Positions 1-6,000 of a DNA stretch of 12,194 bases are shown piece after piece. Under the pieces are notes generated by a model. That model was not told the origin of the DNA. It was given only the letters and a program-made list of their open reading frames with translations, and ran no database searches. Source of the stretch: Actinomycetota bacterium (GTDB taxonomy: Bacteria; Actinomycetota; Thermoleophilia; Solirubrobacterales; 70-9). Position 1 is the first letter of the stretch. The number at the start of each line of letters is the position of its first letter. Where the stretch lies: contig VAYL01000181.1 in assembly GCA_005884305.1 (NCBI GenBank), positions 7,266 through 19,459 on the forward strand. The letters are read 5' to 3'. The position numbers were made by a program, and so were the translations under genes.

Positions 1-21
1 AGCCGAGGCACTTCGCACCAC

Positions 22-27
22 TAGGAT
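22..27 (+). promoter_or_regulatory. Candidate -10 hexamer TAGGAT before the sulfotransferase
   Basis: TAGGAT fits the actinobacterial -10 pattern TANNNT and ends 9 nt before the GTG at 37. Transcription would then begin at or next to the start codon, giving a leaderless message. The -35 region lies largely outside the window. The call rests on one hexamer only. Confidence 0.25.
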
Positions 28-36
28 CGGCGGACC

Positions 37-846
37 GTGAGCGAGCACGACTTCGTCTTCGTCGGCGGTCTACACCGCAGCGGCACGACGCTGCTCGCCC
101 GCGCGATCGCGAAGCACGACGAGGTGAGCGGCTTTCGCAAGACGGAGGCACTGGCCAACGAGGGGCAGTTCCTGCAGAGCGTGTATCCGATCGCCCGCGA
201 GTTCGGCGGCACCGGACGTTTCGGGTTCGACGAGCGCAGCCACATGACGGAGGATCATCCGCTCGCGACCGAGGCCAATCGCGACAAGCTGACCTCGGAG
301 TGGGGCGAGTACTGGAACCTCGACCGCCGGGTGCTGGTCGAGAAATCCCCGCCCAACCTGCTCAAGCTCCGGTTCCTTCAGGAGCTCTTTGCTGACGCGA
401 CGTTCGTGGTGATCATGCGACACCCGATCGCGGTCTCCTACGCGACGCAGAAGTGGAGCGAGACCTCGCTGGAGTCTTTGCTCGACCACTGGCTCGTCTG
501 TCACGAGATCTTCCTCGAGGATGCACCCCAGATCCGAAAGCTGATGCTCGTTCGCTACGAGGACTTCGTCTCGGATCCCGCCGGAGTCGTTGGGCGGATC
601 CAGGAACGGCTCGGGCTCTCGCCGTCAGGCGCCGCCTTCAAGGCCCGCACGGGGATCAACGACGACTATTTCAAGCGCTGGAGCGCCCGGCTCAAGCCCC
701 GCCAAAAGCGCGAGCACGCGGCGCTCGCCGAGCGCTTCGAGGAGCGGACCAATCGCTTCGGCTACAGCCTGGTCGAGCCCGAGCGCGATGTCGAGCCCGC
801 GACCGAAGTGAGTGAATTGCTCGGAAGACTGGCTCCGACGGGCTGA
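37..846 (+). CDS. PAPS-dependent sulfotransferase family protein
   Basis: A 269-residue cytoplasmic-type protein expected to move a sulfuryl group from PAPS to a hydroxyl or amine of a glycan, lipid or small molecule. The 5'-phosphosulfate-binding loop is GLHRSGTTLL at residues 11-20, next to the N-terminal strand FVFVGG. EKSPPNLLKLRFL (102-114) and the 3'-phosphate-binding strand and helix VVIMRHPIAVSY (124-135) follow, then VRYEDFVSDP (172-181), all in the usual family order. No signal peptide or membrane segment is visible. The GTG start at 37 puts the P-loop at the usual distance from the N-terminus. No Shine-Dalgarno is obvious, but a TAGGAT hexamer lies 9 nt upstream, so a leaderless message is possible. 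The stop is 1 bp from the stop of the convergent sulfatase. Family assignment is firm; the acceptor cannot be told from sequence. Confidence 0.88.
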   Translation: MSEHDFVFVGGLHRSGTTLLARAIAKHDEVSGFRKTEALANEGQFLQSVYPIAREFGGTGRFGFDERSHMTEDHPLATEANRDKLTSEWGEYWNLDRRVLVEKSPPNLLKLRFLQELFADATFVVIMRHPIAVSYATQKWSETSLESLLDHWLVCHEIFLEDAPQIRKLMLVRYEDFVSDPAGVVGRIQERLGLSPSGAAFKARTGINDDYFKRWSARLKPRQKREHAALAERFEERTNRFGYSLVEPERDVEPATEVSELLGRLAPTG

Positions 847-847
847 A

Positions 848-2359
848 TCACTCGCAGAAGTGGCGGTCCGACGGGGCGTCGCGGCCCTTGATGCCCGAGC
901 ACCGTCGAAGCTGTGCGAGCCGATCGGCCAAGCGCTGCTGGGCCTCCGCGTAGGCCGGCGACCCGGCCTCGTTCTGAAGCTCGTACGGGTCCGACCGTAA
1001 GTCGTATAGCTCGCGCTCGCCCGTCTTGAGCTCCGAATAGACGTAGTTGCGCGTGCGAATCGCCTTGTACCGGTGGTCGCCCACGGCGATTTCCACCAGC
1101 ACCCCTCGCTTCGACGGCCATTGTCCCCCTCCGCCGACGAGTGGCGCGAAGCTTCTCCCATCCATGCGGCGGCAGTCGCCGGACCGGTCACAGGTCGAGA
1201 CACGGTCGATGGACCGGTGGGCGTAGTGGACCAGTGTTGCTGCGATGTCCTGGTTCGACACGACGGCGTCGGTCGCACGCACGCGGCGGCCACGTCGGTA
1301 GGTGTCCGGAATTCGGACCGCGAACGGCACGTTCAGCGCCGGCTCGTAGATGTCGGACTTGCCGCCAGCTCGGCGGTGCTCGCCAAAGAACTCGCCGTTG
1401 TCAGAGACGTAGATCACGATCGTGTTCCGGTCCACGCCGTCCCGCTTGAGCTCTCGCATCACGCGTGCCACGCCCTTATCGACCTCGCCCATCGCCGCGA
1501 GCGCGCAGTGCCAGTTGTCCTTGATCTGCTGGATCGCTTGGTGGTCGAGAGGCGGGAGGTTGCGGATCAACGCGGGCTTGTCCGAGACGTCGCGCTCGTT
1601 GAAGGACGGGGGGCGCGGAAGCGGTACGTCCTCCACCGCACGCACGGAGGCCCGATCCGGCGGAGCGGCGGACCCGGGAGCCTGGCAGGGATCGATCTGC
1701 GAAATCCCCGCGTGCGGGGCCTCGTAGGCCAGCCAGAGGAAGAACGGGTTGTGCGAGCGCGAGCTTCGTCTGACGTACCGCTGCGCTTCGCGGGTGAAGA
1801 CATCGGTCGAGTAGTCGGCACGGTCAACGCCGAAATGGCGGACCTTGCCGTCCTTGCTGACGTAGTAGTCGTAATACCTGGCGTGACCCATGAAGGAAAA
1901 CCAGCTGTCGAACCCGGGCGCCGGAGCGGCGCCAGCGACGTCGGTGTAGTGGTTGAGGAACTTGCCGATGAACCCGGTTTGATATCCAGCGCGATCGAGC
2001 CACACGGGGAGCGTGTTCTGTGGGTCGCGGAGGCTGGCATACCCGATCAGGTTCGAGAAGACCCCGTGGTTGTGCGGGTACTGCCCGGTGAGGATGCCCG
2101 CCCGGTCCGGGCAGCAGAGCGGCGGCGCCGCGACGCCGTTGCGAAAGCGGGTGCCCTGGTCGACGATGCGGCTGAATGTCCGCGGCATGTAGGCGCGCTT
2201 GAAGCTGTTCAGGGCCTGGTCGTCCACCATGACCAAGAGGAAGTTCGGCGGCGGCTTGCCCCCGCCCGCACCGCCGGCCGCCGAGACTTGGAATAGGCCG
2301 GCGGCAACCGTCGCGAGCGCGAGGGTGAGCGACGCCAACCTCACCGCTATCCCGGTCAT
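848..2359 (-). CDS. Secreted type I sulfatase (formylglycine-dependent)
   Basis: A 503-residue sulfate ester hydrolase of the alkaline phosphatase superfamily. A signal peptide fits residues 1-29 (basic MTGIAVR, then a hydrophobic stretch ending near VSAAGG). No lipobox Cys is present, so the enzyme probably acts outside the membrane. Metal-site Asp pair D46-D47 lies in VMVDDQ. The formylglycine motif is C82-C83-P84-D85-R86 followed by AGILTGQ, so C82 would be oxidised by a formylglycine-generating enzyme. Further family residues are K133 (IGKF), H216 (EAPH), D320-N321 (VSDNGE) and K334 (GGKSDIYEP), with the C-terminal ELYDLRSDPYELQN. ATG at 2359 is chosen because it begins the signal peptide and has a G-rich GGGCAGGGCAGGG just upstream. 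An ATG 20 codons earlier would bury the signal. The open frame continues far upstream, but only as a shadow of the divergent gene. The sequence resembles N-acetylglucosamine-6-sulfatase-type arylsulfatases; the substrate is unknown. Confidence 0.9.
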   Translation of the reverse strand: MTGIAVRLASLTLALATVAAGLFQVSAAGGAGGGKPPPNFLLVMVDDQALNSFKRAYMPRTFSRIVDQGTRFRNGVAAPPLCCPDRAGILTGQYPHNHGVFSNLIGYASLRDPQNTLPVWLDRAGYQTGFIGKFLNHYTDVAGAAPAPGFDSWFSFMGHARYYDYYVSKDGKVRHFGVDRADYSTDVFTREAQRYVRRSSRSHNPFFLWLAYEAPHAGISQIDPCQAPGSAAPPDRASVRAVEDVPLPRPPSFNERDVSDKPALIRNLPPLDHQAIQQIKDNWHCALAAMGEVDKGVARVMRELKRDGVDRNTIVIYVSDNGEFFGEHRRAGGKSDIYEPALNVPFAVRIPDTYRRGRRVRATDAVVSNQDIAATLVHYAHRSIDRVSTCDRSGDCRRMDGRSFAPLVGGGGQWPSKRGVLVEIAVGDHRYKAIRTRNYVYSELKTGERELYDLRSDPYELQNEAGSPAYAEAQQRLADRLAQLRRCSGIKGRDAPSDRHFCE

Positions 2360-2381
2360 CCCTGCCCTGCCCACGGTGCGC

Positions 2382-2387
2382 AAGCTA
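2382..2387 (-). promoter_or_regulatory. Candidate -10 hexamer for the sulfatase
   Basis: On the minus strand this reads TAGCTT, inside a GCTAGC palindrome, 22 nt before the sulfatase ATG. That spacing leaves room for a short 5' UTR carrying the G-rich ribosome-binding stretch. No convincing -35 box is visible. The site lies in the 99-bp divergent region shared with the glycosyltransferase. Confidence 0.25.
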
Positions 2388-2443
2388 GCGCACGACTCGC
2401 CGCTCCGCTGCCGGAACATCCCCTTGCACCGAGGCTCCCCTGT

Positions 2444-2449
2444 TAGCCT
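2444..2449 (+). promoter_or_regulatory. Candidate -10 hexamer TAGCCT before the glycosyltransferase
   Basis: TAGCCT fits TANNNT and ends 9 nt before the TTG start at 2459, the same geometry as upstream of the sulfotransferase. A TTGCAC at 2424-2429 resembles a -35 box, but the 14-bp spacer is too short to be convincing. Confidence 0.25.
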
Positions 2450-2458
2450 CGCCGCCCC

Positions 2459-3652
2459 TTGCGCCTGGGAATGGTCTACAAGGTCCGCGACGAGGCGGAC
2501 ATCATCGAGGACAACCTGCGCTTCCACGTTGCGCAGGGAGTCGATCTCTTCGTCATCGTCGACACCGGGTCGGTGGACGGAACCCTCGAGATCCTCGAGC
2601 GGTACGAGAAGGCGGGGATCGTGCGGCTCGAGCGGACGATCGGCGGCATCCACGACATGAAGAGCGGCGGCGAGGAGGGAATCACCCGCCTCGCGGGCGA
2701 GATGGGCGCGGACTGGATCATCCACAACGACGCCGATGAGTTCTGGTGGCCCGCGGCCGGGAATCTGAAGGAGACGTTCGAGTCGATCCCCGATGAGTTC
2801 GGGATGGTGCTCACCCCCCGAACCGAGTTCCCCGCCCGTCCGGGCAATGGTCCGTTCGCCGATCGGATGACGGTTCGCGAGACGCGCTTTCGCCGCCCGG
2901 CGAAGTCCGCTCACCGCCCCAGCGATCGCATCAGCCTCCGCGGACCGCACCCGGTCGAGATCTGGGCCGGCGAGCCCTACCGCGGCCTGGTGGGCAAACC
3001 GGTGCTCCGCACCGAGGCCGAGCACCACGAGGACGACCCGCTGGAGCTCGTGATCGCGCCGACGTTCCCGGTCGGCGTTCTCCACTTCCCGTTTCGCACC
3101 TTCGAGCAGTACAAGCGCCGCGTGGAGATCGCCCGCGACAACGGGCAGCTGCAGCGAAACAAGGCCGGGCGCACGGTGCGCAAGGCCCTTGAGGACGGGC
3201 GCCTCGAGGAGGTCTACGACCGCCTGGTCCTCGACGACGATTCCGTTGCGAAGGGGATCGACGAAGGTTGGCTGATCGAGCAGGCCAGCTTCCGCGAATA
3301 CCTGGCCGCCTGTCCCGATCCGCTCGCCGATGGCGGGTCGAGCCCGCCGGACATTCCGGCGAACGGGGGCAGCCCCACGGCGGATCAGCTGGGCGAGGAC
3401 TCCATGTACGCGATCACGCGCTACCTCCAGACCCAGGCCGAGCGGGCGGCGAGGCACCGGCGCCAGGGGGCGCGGGTCCGGGAGTTCAGGCAGCGCCTCA
3501 AGGCCCGCAACAGGTCCCTGCGGACGCGCACGGACCGGCTGCGGCGGGTCGAGTCCAGCCTGTGGTGGCGGATGCGCCCTCGCATCCCGCGGAGCGTTGG
3601 CCGCATTCGCCGGACCGTCCGGCGCCGCCTTCGACGACGGCGTCGCGGATGA
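2459..3652 (+). CDS. GT2-like glycosyltransferase (Glyco_tranf_2_4 type) with Arg-rich tail
   Basis: A 397-residue GT-A fold glycosyltransferase that probably adds a sugar from a nucleotide donor to a surface glycan or glycolipid at the cytoplasmic membrane face. The N-terminus [20 protein letters not shown] and DTGSVDGT (35-42) form the nucleotide-sugar part. NDADEFW (90-96) carries the DxD metal motif. The TTG at 2459 is chosen over the ATG at 2471 because the family normally begins with MRL(V/G)M..KVRDEADI. Upstream ribosome-binding sequence is poor. From about residue 324 the protein becomes a strongly basic, helix-prone tail of about 74 residues. It contains [13 protein letters not shown] (365-377) and ends in a run of arginines. 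I recall similar WWR.RP tails on other actinobacterial sugar-transfer enzymes. The tail may bind acidic lipid or polymer; that is inference. Donor and acceptor are unknown. Confidence 0.85.
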   Translation: MRLGMVYKVRDEADIIEDNLRFHVAQGVDLFVIVDTGSVDGTLEILERYEKAGIVRLERTIGGIHDMKSGGEEGITRLAGEMGADWIIHNDADEFWWPAAGNLKETFESIPDEFGMVLTPRTEFPARPGNGPFADRMTVRETRFRRPAKSAHRPSDRISLRGPHPVEIWAGEPYRGLVGKPVLRTEAEHHEDDPLELVIAPTFPVGVLHFPFRTFEQYKRRVEIARDNGQLQRNKAGRTVRKALEDGRLEEVYDRLVLDDDSVAKGIDEGWLIEQASFREYLAACPDPLADGGSSPPDIPANGGSPTADQLGEDSMYAITRYLQTQAERAARHRRQGARVREFRQRLKARNRSLRTRTDRLRRVESSLWWRMRPRIPRSVGRIRRTVRRRLRRRRRG

Positions 3653-3668
3653 GCGCCGCATCGCTCGC

Positions 3669-3674
3669 GATACT
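3669..3674 (+). promoter_or_regulatory. Weak -10-like GATACT before purL
   Basis: GATACT ends 6 nt before the purL ATG and partly overlaps a perfect inverted repeat, ATCGC-TC-GCGAT, at 3660-3671. purL has no Shine-Dalgarno. A leaderless start here, or translation coupled to the glycosyltransferase message that ends 28 bp upstream, are both possible. The repeat could be an operator or chance; nothing else supports it. Confidence 0.15.
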
Positions 3675-3680
3675 GGTTCC

Positions 3681-5948
3681 ATGAGCGTCTCGAGCGAGTC
3701 GAGGCACCGGGAGCTCGGGCTCACCGACTTCGAGTACGAGCGCATCACCGAGCTGCTCGAGCGCGAGCCGAACGAGGTCGAGCTCGCGATGTTCTCCCTG
3801 CTGTGGTCCGAGCACTGCGCTTACAAGCACTCGCGCAAGCTCCTGCGCCGCCTGCCGACGGAGGGCCCGCGCGTGCTCATGGGCCCGGGCGAGAACGCGG
3901 GCGCGGTGGACGTCGGCGACGGCCACGCGGTGGCGTTCAAGGTCGAGTCACACAACCACCCGAGCGCCGTGGAGCCGTTCCAAGGCGCGGCAACGGGGGT
4001 CGGCGGGATCCTGCGCGACGTGTTCGCGCTCGGCGCGCGGCCGATCGCGGTCCTCGACTCGCTTCGGTTCGGCGAGCTCGATTCCGAGCGCTCGCGGTAT
4101 CTCTTCGAGCACGTCGTCGCGGGCATCGGCCACTACGGGAACTCGATCGGCGTCCCGACGGTCGGCGGCGAGATCTACTTCGAGCCCGCCTACGAGCAGA
4201 ACTGCCTCGTGAACGCGATGTGTGTCGGCCTGGCTCGCACCAAGGCGATGATCCGCGCCGCAGCCGCAGGGCCGGGCAACGCGGTGGTCCTGATGGGCGC
4301 ATCGACAGGCCGCGACGGCATCGGCGGCGCGTCGGTGCTGGCATCCGCCGAGCTCGCGGAGGGAGCCGAGATGCGCCCGAGCGTTCAGATCGGCGACCCG
4401 TTCGAGGAAAAGAAACTCCTCGAGTGCTGTCTAGAGCTGCTGGATCGCGGGCTGCTCGTCTCCCTCCAGGACCTGGGTGCGGCCGGGCTCACCTCCTCAT
4501 CTGCCGAGATGGCCTCGGCGGGAGGCGTGGGGATGGACATCGACACGGACCGGGTGCCGCTTCGCGAGGCCGACATGGAGCCATTCGAGATCATGGTCTC
4601 GGAGTCGCAGGAGCGGATGCTCGGGGTCGTGGAGCCGTCCGACGTGGCCGCCGTGCGGGAGGCGTGCGCGCGCTGGCAGACCGGCGCCGCTCAGATCGGC
4701 GAGATCACGGATACCGGGCACATCCGAGTCTTCGCCGGCGGCGAGATGGTCGGCGACGCGCCCGTGATCGCGCTGGTCGACGCCTGCCCGCTCTACGACC
4801 TGGAGCCCGAGCCGCCCGGGGCGTGGATGTACGGCAACGAGAAGACAATCGACGACGGAGCCGGTGGGGCGGAGATCCTTCGCTCGCTGCTCTCCTCGCC
4901 CGACGTCGCGTCCAAGCGGCCGGCCTTCGAGCAGTACGACTCGCTCGTCGGGTCGCGCACGGTGCGCCGCCCGGAGGCCGCCGACGCCGCCGTGCTCGCG
5001 CTGCCCGAATCCGGCCGGGCAATCGCGGTCGCGATCGACGGCAACGGCCGCCGGGTCGCGTGCGATCCATATCGGGGCACGGTCGAGGCGGTTCTCGAAT
5101 GCGCGCAGAACCTCGCCTGCGTCGGGGCCGAGCCGCTCGGGCTGACCAATTGCCTGAACTTCGGCAACCCGGAGAAGCCGCACGTCGCATGGCAGCTCGA
5201 TCGCGCGACGCAGGCGCTCGCCGACGCGTGCGTCGCCTTGGGGATTCCGGTCGTCGGCGGCAACGTCTCGCTCTACAACGAGACGGATGCAGGCCCCATC
5301 TATCCGACGCCTGTGGTCGGCATGGTCGGAGAGCTTCCGGATCCCGCTGCGGCACCAGGACTGGCACCGAGGGAGGGCGACGCGATCGCGCTCGTCGGGC
5401 CGTATGCGCCCTCGCTCGCCGGGTCGGAGCTCGCGAAGCTGCGCGGCGAGCTCGCCGACGGGCTGCCCGGGGTTGAAATCGAGGAGGTCCGGGTGGCGAT
5501 CGAATTCGCGACGTCAGCGACGGGGGGATCGCCTGCGCGCTCGCTGAGATGGCCATCACCGCCGGGGCCGGCGTTCGCGCGGATCTCGATCCGCTCGTGG
5601 AGCTGCGTGGCTCTTCCGGTGAGACTGCGCTGTTCGGCGAGGGGCCGGGCGGGTTCGTCGTCGCGGGGCCTGAGGAGGTCATCCGCGACCTCGGCGCTCA
5701 GGGCGAGCGCGCGGGCGTTGCCCTCCAGCGGAACGGGGACGTGGGCGGCGAGGAGATCGAGCTCGTCGCCGCCGAGGCGGAGGCTCGGATCAGACCTGCG
5801 GACGCCGAGGCTGCCTGGCGTTCCCTCCGCATCACCTAGCTCGCGATGGATGGATTCCCGCGCCTATGGGTGGGTTTTCCGACCATCGTTGAGAAAGTCC
5901 CGCAAACCGCGTGATCTCGCGCCGGGCGTGGTCCGGGTCCGCTGCTAG
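3681..5948 (+). CDS. purL: PurL, phosphoribosylformylglycinamidine synthase, frame lost near the C-terminus
   Basis: PurL converts FGAR to FGAM with ATP, using ammonia from the PurQ glutaminase subunit and the PurS subunit. This is the smaller PurL type. Residues 1 to about 609 are clearly PurL: WSEHCAYK (42-49), GPGENAG (from 68), KVESHNHPS (87-95, catalytic His), NCLNFGNPE (490-498) and [10 protein letters not shown] (from 525). The ATG at 3681 is the only plausible start; [19 protein letters not shown] follows as in homologues. After about codon 609 this frame reads unrelated sequence and stops only at 5948. The true C-terminus is in another frame (5507-5839). The joined product would be about 719 residues, short of the usual 740 or so. 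As written the enzyme lacks its last domain and should be inactive. A sequencing or assembly deletion or a real mutation would both explain it. purS and purQ are not next to the gene. Confidence 0.85.
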   Translation: MSVSSESRHRELGLTDFEYERITELLEREPNEVELAMFSLLWSEHCAYKHSRKLLRRLPTEGPRVLMGPGENAGAVDVGDGHAVAFKVESHNHPSAVEPFQGAATGVGGILRDVFALGARPIAVLDSLRFGELDSERSRYLFEHVVAGIGHYGNSIGVPTVGGEIYFEPAYEQNCLVNAMCVGLARTKAMIRAAAAGPGNAVVLMGASTGRDGIGGASVLASAELAEGAEMRPSVQIGDPFEEKKLLECCLELLDRGLLVSLQDLGAAGLTSSSAEMASAGGVGMDIDTDRVPLREADMEPFEIMVSESQERMLGVVEPSDVAAVREACARWQTGAAQIGEITDTGHIRVFAGGEMVGDAPVIALVDACPLYDLEPEPPGAWMYGNEKTIDDGAGGAEILRSLLSSPDVASKRPAFEQYDSLVGSRTVRRPEAADAAVLALPESGRAIAVAIDGNGRRVACDPYRGTVEAVLECAQNLACVGAEPLGLTNCLNFGNPEKPHVAWQLDRATQALADACVALGIPVVGGNVSLYNETDAGPIYPTPVVGMVGELPDPAAAPGLAPREGDAIALVGPYAPSLAGSELAKLRGELADGLPGVEIEEVRVAIEFATSATGGSPARSLRWPSPPGPAFARISIRSWSCVALPVRLRCSARGRAGSSSRGLRRSSATSALRASARALPSSGTGTWAARRSSSSPPRRRLGSDLRTPRLPGVPSASPSSRWMDSRAYGWVFRPSLRKSRKPRDLAPGVVRVRC
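5477..5507 (+). other. purL lesion: frameshift plus probable deletion
   Basis: Upstream sequence is PurL in the frame of 3681 up to [12 protein letters not shown], ending at 5507. From 5507 the family segment [15 protein letters not shown] is in the frame one base back. That second frame has a TGA at 5474-5476, so the shift lies between there and 5507. Homologues normally have a helix of roughly 13-17 residues here, ending in the conserved HD of HDxSDGG. It is absent and the His is replaced by Arg. A deletion of 3n+1 bases, for example 40 or 43, would account for both effects. The exact size cannot be fixed without an alignment. Confidence 0.75.
5507..5839 (+). pseudogene. purL: Detached C-terminal part of purL in another frame
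   Basis: About 110 residues continuing Pur[17 protein letters not shown], then [32 protein letters not shown], and the typical end [11 protein letters not shown] before TAG at 5837-5839. The GEGPGGFV stretch belongs to the second AIRS-like C-terminal domain. It has no start with a ribosome-binding site (the first ATG is at 5549, inside the conserved helix). It is therefore read as the displaced 3' end of purL rather than a separate gene. Confidence 0.8.
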
Positions 5949-5951
5949 CCT
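5946..5951 (+). promoter_or_regulatory. Candidate -10 hexamer TAGCCT for purF
   Basis: This is the same TAGCCT hexamer as upstream of the glycosyltransferase. Transcription from here would give a purF leader of about 40-45 nt that includes the hairpin at 5958-5975. No clear -35 box is present at a 16-18 bp spacing. Confidence 0.25.
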
Positions 5952-5957
5952 TGCGTT

Positions 5958-5975
5958 GCAGGCGAGCCGGCCTGC
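5958..5975 (+). promoter_or_regulatory. Small hairpin in the purF leader
   Basis: GCAGGC and GCCTGC pair perfectly over 6 bp around the loop GAGCCG, with possible extension by the flanking T-G and T-A pairs. It lies between the candidate promoter and the ribosome-binding site. There is no T-run after it, so it is not an obvious attenuator. Its role is unknown. Confidence 0.3.
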
Positions 5976-5990
5976 GAATTCCTCTCTTTC

Positions 5991-5994
5991 AGGA
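5991..5994 (+). promoter_or_regulatory. Ribosome-binding site that fixes the purF start
   Basis: AGGA sits 6 nt before the ATG at 6001. The open frame extends upstream to 5911, but only this ATG has a ribosome-binding site and gives a propeptide of normal length before the catalytic Cys. Confidence 0.6.
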
Positions 5995-6000
5995 CCGCAG

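Larger units (their letters stand above)
5840..6000 (+). other. Intergenic region before purF
   Basis: A 161-bp stretch with no conserved coding signal once purL is taken to end at 5839. It contains TAGCCT at 5946-5951 (a -10-like hexamer), a hairpin at 5958-5975, and the purF ribosome-binding AGGA at 5991-5994. A TTGAGA at 5889-5894 with TGATCT 17 bp later could be a weak alternative promoter. A long inverted pair, CGATGG (5844) and CCATCG (5883), has a 33-nt loop and is probably chance. Confidence 0.4.

Noticed and set aside
1073..2296. A 407-codon plus-strand open frame opposite the sulfatase
   Set aside because: It lies wholly antisense to a gene with clear catalytic motifs, and its translation is low complexity with no recognisable domain.
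2360..3748. Long minus-strand open frame extending the sulfatase N-terminus by more than 450 codons
   Set aside because: It runs antisense through the glycosyltransferase and into purL, has no domain resemblance, and would bury the signal peptide that begins at 2359. It is an effect of GC-rich codon bias.
3803..5476. A 557-codon plus-strand frame inside purL
   Set aside because: It is extremely Arg-rich, typical of a shifted frame in GC-rich DNA, while the purL frame shows all expected motifs.
5477..5520. Programmed -1 ribosomal frameshifting in purL
   Set aside because: There is no X-XXY-YYZ slippery heptamer, and conserved residues are missing as well, which frameshifting alone cannot explain.
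5522..5527. G6 homopolymer as the site of the purL frameshift
   Set aside because: The conserved RDVSDG codons before the run are already in the new frame, so the shift lies upstream of it, before about 5507.
5844..5888. Inverted pair CGATGG/CCATCG as a terminator after purL
   Set aside because: The stem is only 6 bp with a loop of about 33 nt and no T-run at a suitable place, so it is likely chance.
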